Assembly (NCBI GenBank): GCA_019745155.1
Contig: JAIETM010000016.1
Span: forward strand, 1-64,000
Direction: 5' to 3'
DNA: 64,000 nt
Source of the DNA: Chitinophagaceae bacterium
Lineage (GTDB): Bacteria > Bacteroidota > Bacteroidia > Chitinophagales > Chitinophagaceae
A model generated the notes under the pieces. It made no database searches. It saw only the letters and a list, made by a program, of their open reading frames with translations, and had not been told where the DNA came from. Every line of letters begins with the position of its first letter. Within the stretch, counting starts at the first letter, position 1. The translations under genes were made by a program, and so were the position numbers. Shown in pieces: positions 29,901 through 39,400 of this stretch.

Positions 29901-30743
29901 GTTTCCTCAACAAGTCTTGAGTTGAAAGCAACTTCACCATCACCATCATCAGGTGCACAGGGTAATCAACCAGAAGATATGGGTAGGGTATATCCATTGA
30001 ATCTAAGAATTCCTCAAGCTGGTAGTTATGTAATCAAAGTTGATTTCGGTCCTTCGGCAACTTTGTTTAGAAACAATGCTATTCCATTAACCCAAAATCC
30101 TTATCCTATCACTGTGCCGGGTGTAATGGCTATTACAGGGCATGAGGCTACTGTTACTACAACGCAGTTTTATTATTATTTCTATGATATGCGTATTCGC
30201 TCCCTAGATTGTGCAAGTGGTGCTGCTAGAACAGCAGTTACAGCAACAGCTCCATTGAACATCAGCATTACCCAAACTGGAAATAACCTGGCGAGTAGTA
30301 GCAATCAGGGTAGTATACAGTGGCTCTTTAATAGTAATCCTATTTCTGGGGCGAATGCACAAAACCTAAACATCGGTGCAACAGGATCAGGTATTTATAA
30401 AGTGAGACATGGTATTTTAGATTGCAGTTTCGAGTCTCCAGAATTGAATGCAACCATCACTGCGCTTACTGTGCTAAACCCAGAGAAGATTGGCTTGCAG
30501 GCTGGTCCCAACCCGGTGAATGGATTGTTGAATCTGCGCTATAGTAGTACAACATTACAGCCGCATCAGGTAGAATTATTCCACCAAGATGGAAGCCGAG
30601 TATATCAGGAACGATATCAATCACCCGGCACGAATACTGTTGTTAATCGACAATTCCGAATCGGGGCACTCGCAGCTGGTGTCTATGTGTTAAAACTAAC
30701 ATTAGGTAAAGAAGTCTATCTCACGAAAGTGATTGCACAGTAA
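26976..30743 (+). CDS. Secreted S8 (subtilisin-family) peptidase with GEVED and T9SS sorting domains
   Basis: Large secreted serine peptidase, 1255 residues. A signal peptide (MRKLIFGLLLFSPVALIAQ) is followed by the S8 catalytic domain at about 95-440. The triad is complete: Asp122 in GIWDGG, His150 in DDHATHVAGT and Ser379 in GTSMSTPNVTGS. A jelly-roll-like P-domain follows (about 450-580), then a GEVED domain around 595-730 (VFIDWNLDGDFADANEV and GGETQDYSIQI). After CARDB-like and Ig-like segments, a C-terminal type A T9SS sorting domain ends the protein (AGPNPVNGLLNLRYSS to YVLKLTLGKEVYLTKVIAQ). It would leave the cell through the type IX system; its substrate is unknown. A strong hairpin follows the stop. 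Confidence 0.92.
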   Translation: MRKLIFGLLLFSPVALIAQERTNKQVLQSLSQSLNQQYKNDSTELSLLVRQKKAVQRFKVENGSTAQLTGIAPNKLPIYTVVDNNTTAAATTSTQTLWQGGSTGLGLTGGIQALTGKLGIWDGGRVFFDHVEFQGKGGLQLDNPAANDDHATHVAGTMIAKGINTGARGMAYGNRGLIAYDFNNDAAEMAAQAGSLLLSNHSYGTIAGWRVNTSANNRWEFWGEPGATEDYTFGFYDTRSRFWDSITYAAPFYLPVKSSGNNRSQNGPPEGSPYWRRNAAGTWDSIPARPAGISSNDSYDIISTYGNAKNILTIGAVSSIPSGYRQASDVLISTFSSWGPTDDGRIKPDLVGMGVSLTSPVFGGNITNLAAYGILSGTSMSTPNVTGSLLLLQELYHRQTEGNFMRAATLKGVAIHTASEAGTTAGPDYVYGWGLLNAEQAANVVRNHQNNHRMIEANLQQGRDTSITVIASGKGPLVVTLSWTDPPGAVNFNDRYNNRTPKLMNDLDVRVTSGSNTFMPWILDPANPAAPATRGDNILDNVEKIEIPNAVAGQSYTIRLTHKGALTNNAQAYSLIVSGINGVAYCASAPSSNADTRINNVSFGSINNTPSAGCTTYSDFTSLTASLRPGQTLPISITPGTCGADKEKMIRVFIDWNLDGDFADANEVVATSAVIAGSTAFTTNVQVPASIASGLRTRMRVIVAETNNASTINACGTYTGGGETQDYSIQIVANTTDLALEDIQEPITNDCSKEAQYVSLRARNLGETIVQGTDIVYTTEVRQGANLIQTLSDTIRHFVAKGDVMILPHSQPFLANAGSYQFVSTISINGDQNSGNNTLTVSKTYSNGLSATVSNIQAQVCNNTSVSFRANISPASALLWYTQQTGGAPIGGGTAAFASATVPGNRTFYIGINDFKGNIGINNKEHFSSGGGYNQFSPGVRIQTFTPVEIESARLYVGNSGKVTIMVVDSASMSIVSSTSLELKATSPSPSSGAQGNQPEDMGRVYPLNLRIPQAGSYVIKVDFGPSATLFRNNAIPLTQNPYPITVPGVMAITGHEATVTTTQFYYYFYDMRIRSLDCASGAARTAVTATAPLNISITQTGNNLASSSNQGSIQWLFNSNPISGANAQNLNIGATGSGIYKVRHGILDCSFESPELNATITALTVLNPEKIGLQAGPNPVNGLLNLRYSSTTLQPHQVELFHQDGSRVYQERYQSPGTNTVVNRQFRIGALAAGVYVLKLTLGKEVYLTKVIAQ

Positions 30744-30746
30744 AAT

Positions 30747-30780
30747 CAAAACGCCCCTACAGCATTGTAGGGGTGTTTTG
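30747..30780. terminator. Bidirectional intrinsic terminator between subtilase and YqgE genes
   Basis: A 15-base-pair stem (one G-T wobble) with a 4-base loop: CAAAACGCCCCTACA and TGTAGGGGTGTTTTG. It lies between convergent stop codons; A and T tracts on the two sides allow use in both directions. The stem resembles that of the terminator at 26381. Confidence 0.88.
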
Positions 30781-31332
30781 TTAATTCAGTTGTGGATCTA
30801 AGGGATAATGTATGAGTTGTTGATATTCTCCGCCCATTTCTTTTAATGCTTCTTTCCAGATTTGTTCAGGCTCAGCAAAGAAGACAAGCTTTTCAGAACC
30901 TGTACTGGTAATCCAACTTTTTTCTTCCAGCTCTTCGGCCAATTGGCCCTCACCCCAGCCGCTATAGCCAATATAAAAGCGAATATCCTCTTCTGCTATT
31001 AAGCCAGCGTGTATGTATTGAATAATCTGGGTAAAATCGCCACCCCAAAAAACACCGGGTACAACTTCAATTGAATCTGTAATTAAATCTGGTCTGCGAT
31101 GTAAAATGTGCACCGTATCTGTTTGTACAGGCCCGCCATAGTACACGGGAAAATCACAGCCTTCCATATCTGAAATTAAGTCACTTACTGTATCTTCTGT
31201 TTTTCTATTGATGACAAATCCGCAAGTGCCTGTTGTTTCATGATCGCAGAGTAGAACCACTGTGCGCACAAAGTTGGGGTCCTTTAAGAAAGGATCTGAA
31301 ATCAGGATTGTACCATTCTTAACTGTGTCCAT
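30781..31332 (-). CDS. YqgE/AlgH family protein (paralogue 1)
   Basis: Cytoplasmic protein of the UPF0301/YqgE/AlgH family, whose biochemical role is unsettled. Family blocks are clear: GTILISDPFLKDPNFVRTVV near the start, GTCGFVINRKT, YYGGPVQTDTVHILH, GVFWGGDF and the aromatic block RFYIGYSGWGEGQLAEELEE. I start at ATG 31332 (183 residues, the usual size); the frame stays open to 31398 but the added part is not family-like. A second member lies at 45740-46246 on the same strand. The two share architecture but differ widely in sequence, so the duplication is old. Confidence 0.88.
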   Translation of the reverse strand: MDTVKNGTILISDPFLKDPNFVRTVVLLCDHETTGTCGFVINRKTEDTVSDLISDMEGCDFPVYYGGPVQTDTVHILHRRPDLITDSIEVVPGVFWGGDFTQIIQYIHAGLIAEEDIRFYIGYSGWGEGQLAEELEEKSWITSTGSEKLVFFAEPEQIWKEALKEMGGEYQQLIHYPLDPQLN

Positions 31333-31548
31333 TGCGTGAATTAAGGTAAGGATTTTTTCTGCCCGAAAAATACAGTTTGATGCACAAGGTAATTCCATTA
31401 CAATTTCTTGTGGATAAACAAGCTATAATTTGTGGTAGAGAGTATAGTTATACGAAGCTAAAAAATTACCTTTTGAGATATTGCTATGGACCAGGCATTT
31501 CTGGAAATGCCCTTTAGCGATAGGTTGTAATGATGTTTATATCAATAA

Positions 31549-33474
31549 TTAATTATTTCGAAGTTCATCTATAAAATACATATCTATTTCGCCAACGTTT
31601 TTTGCATATATTTTTCCCCGATAGGAGCAATTATAGTCTGACTTGATGCTTTCGTAAACTGCTGACGAGATGTTCACTCTGCCGGGTTCTCCATTGCTTT
31701 CCATTCTGCTGGCAATATTCACCGTACTGCCCCAGATATCATACGCATATTTCTTTTTCCCTACCACTCCTGCAACGAGAGGGCCAACATGGATACCTAT
31801 TCTTAAATCCCAGGCAGGTAAACCGTTGGTTAGTCTTTTTTCATTATTGGTTCTAATCCAATTTTGCATTTCAAGGCTTGCTTTCACCATACTTTGGACG
31901 TGTCCTTCTCTTTCGATAGGAATTCCGCCTGCGCACATATAGGCATCTCCAATTGTCTTGATTTTCTCAAGATTGTATTTACCAATAATTTCATCAAATG
32001 CAACAAAGCATGCGTTGAGTTCTTGTACCAGCTCCTGCGGACTTAGTTTTTCCGCGTGCGCTGTAAATCCTTTAAAGTCGCTGAATAAGACGGATACTTC
32101 ATTATAATGTTTTGGCTCTGCTTCACCGGTTGTTTGTAATTCTTTGGCAACTTCAGCAGGCAGAATATTTAGTAATAATCCTTCAATCTCATCTTTTTGT
32201 TTATCCAGAAGCTTATTGATTTTTACTTTTCTGCGATAGTTCCTATATAAAATAAGCGCAATCATCAAAATCAGGAATAAACCTGACAGAAATGCATTCT
32301 TGGCAAATTTCTGACGTTTAATATTCTCCTGTTGCAGCTGATTATCTTTTGTTAAGAGATCTACTTCGCTCTGTTTCTTTTGAATTTCAAAATCAAATTG
32401 TAGGGTTCCTAATTTCTTATCAGTTTCAATGTTATATAGGGTGTCCTTTATAGCAGCATATTTATATTGGTAGGTATATGCATTTTTATAGTCGCTAATC
32501 TGATTATAGACAAATGAGAATGATTCAAACACATTTTTCAGCTCTCCTGAATATTGATGTTCGGTAGCTATTTGTTCTGCTTCTTTCAAATAAGTCAGTG
32601 CTTCTTTCCAATTTTTTTTCGAGATATTCGTTTTTGCAAGTCCCATTAAAGATTGTACAATATCAAGGCTGCCATTCAGTTTTCTAGCAATCCCTAATGC
32701 CTTTTTATGGTATAAAATAGCTAAGTCATACTTCTTTTGTCTGTCATAAACCTTGCCAAGATTATTGTAAGCATAGGGGCTATTTTCAGAATCGTTAAAT
32801 GCTTTCGCGGATTTGTTGAAATAAACTAAAGCCATCGAATCATCGTTTCTGGCATAATATATTTCTCCAAGGTTTGCAGCTGTAGTACCAAAGGATTCAG
32901 TATCATTTAACTCTGCACTAAGTGGTAATGCTTTTAAGAAGTAAACGAGTGCTTTGTCGTGTGTGGCTGGCTTTTCAAAATAAACACCGCCAATATTATT
33001 TAAGGCAGAAAGTATGCGCAGTTTATCTTTTGTTTTTTCTGCTAGTTTTAATGATTGTAGGTAATATTCCAATGCATTGGTCAAATCTTTTTGATTGAAA
33101 TAGATAGCGCCAATATTATTTAAAATATTAGCGGTACCGATTTCATCATTCATTGACTTAAAAATCTCAAGAGACTTTTTCCAGAAATCCAATGCTTCTA
33201 CATCTTTTCCCTGGTAATAATAGGCAATCCCAATATTCTTCAGCGCATAAGCTACACCTTCTTGGTAGTTTACTGATGCAGCAAGGTCTCTAGCCCTTGC
33301 TGCATACAGTATTGCTGAATCTGGTGCTTTGCTAAAGTTGCTTTTACTTATCGACAACAACTGGTTAACCCTGGCCGTGTCTTGGCTAGTAAAGTTTCTT
33401 GTAGAAACATTCTGAGAATTTGCAACTGAGCTAGCTAATACACATATATAAATTAGTTCCTTTCTAAAAATCAT
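31549..33474 (-). CDS. TPR-containing class III adenylate cyclase
   Basis: Membrane-bound nucleotide cyclase, 641 residues. A signal peptide is followed by about eight tetratricopeptide repeats (about 40-345, for example ALKNIGIAYYYQGKDVEAL), then a coiled coil. One membrane helix at about 395-415 (FLSGLFLILMIALILY) precedes a cytoplasmic class III cyclase domain at about 455-640. Metal-binding aspartates are Asp466 (FSDFKGFT) and Asp510 (KTIGDAYM). The adenine-selecting pair Lys506 and Asp579 (YAYDIWGS) matches adenylate rather than guanylate cyclases, and the transition-state block NIASRMES is intact. The sensor part would face the periplasm. The gene lies 18 bases downstream of the giant secreted protein, so the two are probably cotranscribed. 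Confidence 0.88.
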   Translation of the reverse strand: MIFRKELIYICVLASSVANSQNVSTRNFTSQDTARVNQLLSISKSNFSKAPDSAILYAARARDLAASVNYQEGVAYALKNIGIAYYYQGKDVEALDFWKKSLEIFKSMNDEIGTANILNNIGAIYFNQKDLTNALEYYLQSLKLAEKTKDKLRILSALNNIGGVYFEKPATHDKALVYFLKALPLSAELNDTESFGTTAANLGEIYYARNDDSMALVYFNKSAKAFNDSENSPYAYNNLGKVYDRQKKYDLAILYHKKALGIARKLNGSLDIVQSLMGLAKTNISKKNWKEALTYLKEAEQIATEHQYSGELKNVFESFSFVYNQISDYKNAYTYQYKYAAIKDTLYNIETDKKLGTLQFDFEIQKKQSEVDLLTKDNQLQQENIKRQKFAKNAFLSGLFLILMIALILYRNYRRKVKINKLLDKQKDEIEGLLLNILPAEVAKELQTTGEAEPKHYNEVSVLFSDFKGFTAHAEKLSPQELVQELNACFVAFDEIIGKYNLEKIKTIGDAYMCAGGIPIEREGHVQSMVKASLEMQNWIRTNNEKRLTNGLPAWDLRIGIHVGPLVAGVVGKKKYAYDIWGSTVNIASRMESNGEPGRVNISSAVYESIKSDYNCSYRGKIYAKNVGEIDMYFIDELRNN

Positions 33475-33492
33475 ATATACAATCTAGATATT

Positions 33493-36400
33493 TTATAGCT
33501 TAATAAACATAATAAGTTCTGATCCTTTCTTGCCAATTACTTTCACATAATGACTGCCTTTGTTCAGATGAGTCACATCCATTTCTATCATATGCTTCGA
33601 TAGCAAACGAGTGTTTCGCTGTGGCATTATTTTACCAGCAAGATCTATGAGCATGACTTGATTGGTTGATTCCACTTCAGTATTTGTTTCAATCACCAAT
33701 CTTCCTTTTGTTGGATTAGGATATGCTCTAGATGGTCTTGCAGATTGATTTTTATCATCTGATAAGACTTTGGCAACTGGTATTATTAAAGCGCTAGGGC
33801 TTGGTGTTGAACAAACATTGTTGTCATCTAATACATAAACTTGAGCTGTACAGCTTGCTGAGTTTCCTGCTGCATCTGTAACGGTTAAGGTAGTGGTAAC
33901 TCCATTTCTGTTAATCCAATTACTGTTAAATGCTGTAGCATTCAGCAAAGTCGCATGGTTATTATTACCAGATGCATCCGTAATGCTAGTTCCAGTAGCT
34001 TCAGCAAAAGGATAGTACAATACCAGATTGCTTATTGCGCTACCTTGTCTGTCTAAATCAATTTCTGCTGCTGACAAAGCGCGGCTATAAACTTTCACTT
34101 CATCAATTGAGCCTTGATACTGCTGACGATAGGTTAGACCATCGTCTACAGTTTCTGCACCAACATAGAATTTGCTTGCTAGTGTATTTAAAGGCCAGCC
34201 ATGAGAACTCATCGGGTTAAATGGATATGCTTGACCATTCATATACAGGACACCGGTACTACCGTTAAAGGTAACTGCAATGTGTGTCCAAGTATTCATT
34301 GGCACTACTGCTGGTGAAATATAATCTGCGTAGCTACCCCAGAAGGTTAAGCGATTGCCACTTTGTAAACCAATGGCAAAAATGTTACCATTGGCATTAC
34401 CAGGGCCAGTACCCTGAGTAATGATACCCCAATTGTCATTAAGGGCACTTGGATTGACCCAAGCTGTAAAGGTTCTTGGGCTACTGCCGATTGGGATATT
34501 GGCAATATTGTTTGATACAACCACATCTCCGGTCAGTCCGAAATTCAAGGCACTATTGGCTTTGTCAGCACAAGTAAAGGTAGACTTACTCAATGTCATA
34601 GAAGCAATACCTACATTGTCTGAACTACCATTATTGACTTGTGCTGCAGTAATAGTAGCTGTTCCTGATGCGTCTAAAGAAACCTTCAAAGGCTGGCAAA
34701 TAACTGTTGGTGAAATACTATCTCTTACAGTAATGTTTACAGCACAAGTACTCAATACGCCATTTGCATTGGTGTTAATATAAGTATTGGTGGTAGTTCC
34801 TAGTGGGAAGGCGCTGCCACTTGCGATACCTCCAGTTTGTTGCCTTACACCTCCAATGTTTGGAATTTCTAAAATATGTCTCCAACTATCCGTAACTGGC
34901 ACATCGTTCCATCTGCCATTTGAATTTGGATCGCCAATGCCTATAATGGTTGCATCTTCAAGTCCTATATAGTTATCAGGTTGTTGGCCATAAATGAAAC
35001 TCCAATTTGTATAATTTACTGGTTCGCCATTCGCCCATACAAATGTCCCTTCCGTTGCAATATCATTCAATCCGATCCAATATCCTCCTGATCCAAGTTT
35101 GGTTACTAAGAACTGGTTTTCAGTTGCTGAGCCAATCGTAACTAAATGACCACCTCTAGTTGTTGCATTGGTATTCGCAACATCAAATGAACTAGCGGTA
35201 TTAGATAAGTAGTATGCACTTCCTTTGTGTACACCTATATAGGTATAACCTGGAATGTTTGCACTCAAAATTGGACCACAAGGTGTAGTTGTTGCTAGTG
35301 GAATATTTACAACAGCAGTAGCACTATTTAAATCAGTATTAACTGAAATATTTGCTGGACAAGGTAGAACAGGATTGCATTCTACTGTTACTACTTGGGT
35401 AGCAGTAGCACTATTTCCAGATGCATCAGTTACTTGTAATGTTACTGGGTTTGCACCAATATTTGCGCTAGTGTACACTATTTGCGATGCGGTTGATGGT
35501 GTTGGTTGTATACCAAATATTTCGTAGACATAGTTACAGTTACCTGAATATCCACCACCGTATCTGATACCACCAATTTGTGGTATTTCCTCAATATTGA
35601 TATCTAATGCAAGTACTCTTGATTGGATATTGTAGTGTTGTCCTAATTGTTGAACTGAGAATGGTGATTTATTCCTTAAATAGAATCCATTGAATATACT
35701 ACCTACCGACATTGAAACAACCGAACTATTATTGATTACACTTGCTGGGATGGTTAACACTACATTTCCCGCAACGTCTAATATTTGTATATCGTTCACT
35801 AATCCACCATGAACTATGAATATTTCAGGACCAGCACCTGGTATAATTGGATTATCAAATACTACTTGGTGATTTACAGGAGTTACATCTCCACAATCTT
35901 GAAACGCTGTACCCATATCAAAATCACCTAATACTCTCAATGCGGTTGACTCGCTCATTGTAGTAGCAGATAAATCCCAGAAACGATTGGCATTACTTCC
36001 AGATACAGGGTTCGCTGTAAGTGTTGATAACACCAATGTAGACTTTATTGCATTCGCTGGAGTAATGGTTTTTTGTTGACCATTATGCGTGTAAGTTATT
36101 CCAGTGATATTTCTTCCAGCAATTGTTCCGCTATTTACCGTAGTAACTCGTTGACCGTTGTTGTTTCCACCGGGAAGTAAGAAACTATACGTTAATGGTC
36201 CTCCACTATTATCGGTACTTCCATTATTTACTTGCGCTGCAGTAACTGTAGCTGTTCCTGTTTGATCAAGTGTAACAGTAACTGGTTGTGCTATAGCGGT
36301 AGGTGCTTGGGTATCTTTTACTACTGTAATAGATACATTACATGTTCCAACTTCACCAGAAGTATAATTGGTAATATAAGTATTGGTGGTTGTTCCAACT

Positions 36401-39400
36401 GGGAATGCACTACCACTGGCAATACCTGCTGTTTGCTCTCTAACACCTGCTATGTTTGGAATTTCGAGTATATAGCTTAGAGGGTAAGTGTTGGTTAAAT
36501 CATTCCAAGGTCCACCAGGAAGATTGTTAAGATGAACTGCATCCTCATTGCCATTATTATTCGGCTCTCCTACACTCCAATTGGTATATGATACAGGTTC
36601 TCCGTTAGACCACACAAAGGTATTTCCAGTGTAAATACGATTGAGCCCAATCCATACATCTCCTGCAGGAACATTACTTGAAATAAATTGATGTTCCTGT
36701 GCCGATTGAATGGTAGCCAAATAACCTCCTTTGGCTCTCGCATCCGCTTCGGCTGCAATCCATCCAAACAAATTATTTGATTTATAATAAGCGTTGCCAT
36801 TATACAAACCTAGATAAGTAAAGCCAGGTAAGTTTTTATTTACGATCGTACCACAGTTGGTAGTAGTTGTTAAAGGGATATTCACTACTGCAGTATTCAA
36901 ACCTAGGTCGGCATTAACAGTAATATTTGTAGGACAAACATTTTGAGCCACACATGCTGATATACCAGCTATTGTTAAGTTTCCATTTACATAATTAATG
37001 GTATAGTTAGATGGTCTTGTTAAGTCAGGCACGACTTCATAATCAGAACCCAATAGTCCAATCAAGAAGTCTGGTGGTGGTGGCACTTGCAATTGCAAGT
37101 TGGCACTAACAGTATAAGTACCAGATGCAGTTATCGGTGGCGTCACAGCCGTTCCACCTGCATTTTTAATGGTATAAGTTGGAATTCCTGTTAGCACATT
37201 GCCTACACTGTCTTCATTTTTAAATCCAGTAATCGAATGGCTAAAGCTTAATGCCCCGCCCAATGTTCCCACTGTATCTTTTGTAGTAACAGTAAGTGTT
37301 GCTGGTGTAATAGTAAGAATACCAGTTTCATAAGTGATTTCAAAATTCTCTGCCATTAATGCTGGAGGTATAATGAAATGCTGACCTACTGTAGTTCCTG
37401 TAATCATTGGGATGGCTTTCAGGTCTTCTAGTGGATCTTGCCCTATACTTGAATCTCTATTAAAGTCTAGATCTGTTTGGTCTATGATTACTGCAACTTT
37501 AATATTGCTGGTATCTGATTCACCTGCTACCGTATTTGAATTTACAATCGCTCTTGAGTTTACAATGGCTCTTGAATTCACGATGGCCCTGCTATTGGCT
37601 AATGGATCACCACTATAGGTTCCGTTTACAATCGCTCTTGAGTTTACAATGGCTCTTGAATTCACGATTGCTCTTGAGTTTACAATGGCTCTTGAGTTTA
37701 CAATTGCTCTGCTACTGGTTAGGGTAGAGGTTGAAGTTTGTGTTGCAGTATCGTAATTAAAGTCTAATACAACAGAAGCAGGAACGTCTACCACTTTAGT
37801 AGGCGCTGGTAAAAGGGTAGTGTCATTTACATAAGTAGTATCATACAACTGTATGCCATTTACAATGGCTCTTGAATTTACAATGGCTCTTGAATTTACA
37901 ATAGCCCTTGAGTTTACAATGGCTCTTGAATTCACAATCGCTCGGCTACTTACCAATACACCCATGTTCACAATGGCTCTTGAATTTACAATAGCCCTTG
38001 AGTTTACAATGGCTCTAGAATTCACAATGGCCCTTGAATCTACTAATGCAATTACGCTGGTATCTAAAATAGACTCATGTGCAATTTTAAGTGAATCAGT
38101 TAATCCACTTCTAAATCCACCACTCAATGTAGCAGTAGGATCAATTACATAATTGAATTTAAAATCATTAATTCGATCTCCATATACCAAGGTTTTGTCT
38201 TGAGGCGTTACTTTGATATTTAGTTTTTTAACCGTTAATACGCCTGGAACAAATTCATAGTTGTATAACTGTAATAAGTTTTGATCTGCCAATGATAAAC
38301 TGGTAGTGTCAAAAGGAGAGACTGGTTGAATGGCATATTTACCTACATTGGTTAACTGCCAAACCGAATTATTGAATTGTAAATTATTCAGTTTTAAAGC
38401 AGCCAGTGTAAGATTGGTTGAATCTATCGGCACGCCATCAACGGTTACCTTATAAGTAAAGGCAGGGGCTGCTTCTCCGTATTTTTTCTCTTTATTGTCA
38501 ACAATAACTTTTACAATCTTTCTTGCATCATCAAATAAACGAAGAGTTTCAGAAACGCCTCCATCCAATTGACTGCTGGTAATGGCTTGAGTGGCCAACT
38601 CTACAGTTGGGTTGCCTCCATTGTACACAGGAATGATTGCTGTTGCTGTTTGTTCATCAATGATATTGGTAGTAATAGGCACTCCATTAAAACGAATTTT
38701 TGTATCTGGAGATAAATGCTCACCTGTTACTTGCAATCTTGATAATGGTACAAAATTGGAATCACCCATCGACTTTAATGCATTCAGTTTAGGCGTAGGC
38801 TTCGCAAAGGACTTCAACATAGCATCGGCCTGTAGCAATCCTGCACCAGAAAGTTCTGGACGACTGCCATTATACATAGGCGCAGCGGTACTTTGAAGGA
38901 TACTCTTAATATTTGCTGGAGTAAGTGTTTGGTTGGAGAACTTCTGTTTTGCTTCTATCAAAAGTGCAACTGCACCAGCTACGTGAGGAGCTGCTGCTGA
39001 AGTACCAAAGAAGTTCGGGAATGCATCACCGTCGATATTAACACCACCCATATTCACCGTAGTATTTACACCATTGGGTGCGGTGATATCCGGTTTATTT
39101 CTGTTGGTATTGTTTACCATAGTACCACCTCTGGAAGAGAAAGAGGCAACAGTAGGTACACCACCAAATTGAGGCGTATTAGTAAACAATACTGCACCTA
39201 CAGAGATAGCTCCAGCGGCATTAGCCTGACCAACAATTGTTCCTTTATCAGAACCATTGAGTTGTTCAATGACAGCTTCACCTCTGAAAATAATGTACTT
39301 GAACTTGGTATTAGGACCGGTTGCTTTGGTAATCAAGATATTGGTAACGGTATTCTCATTTACAGTAAAGGGCATTACTTCAATTGGATCTCCGTTGATA

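Noticed and set aside
37540-38055. Short, regularly spaced DNA repeats that look like a CRISPR array
   Set aside because: The 18-base units are adjacent or joined in frame, encode SRAIVN exactly on the minus strand within one long gene, and have no unique spacers or cas genes nearby.
37412-38152. Plus-strand open frames across the repeat region with EFTMAL-type repeats
   Set aside because: They are the antisense reading of the SRAIVN units; an 18-base repeat keeps other frames open. The minus-strand frame has signal peptide, domains and sorting tail.
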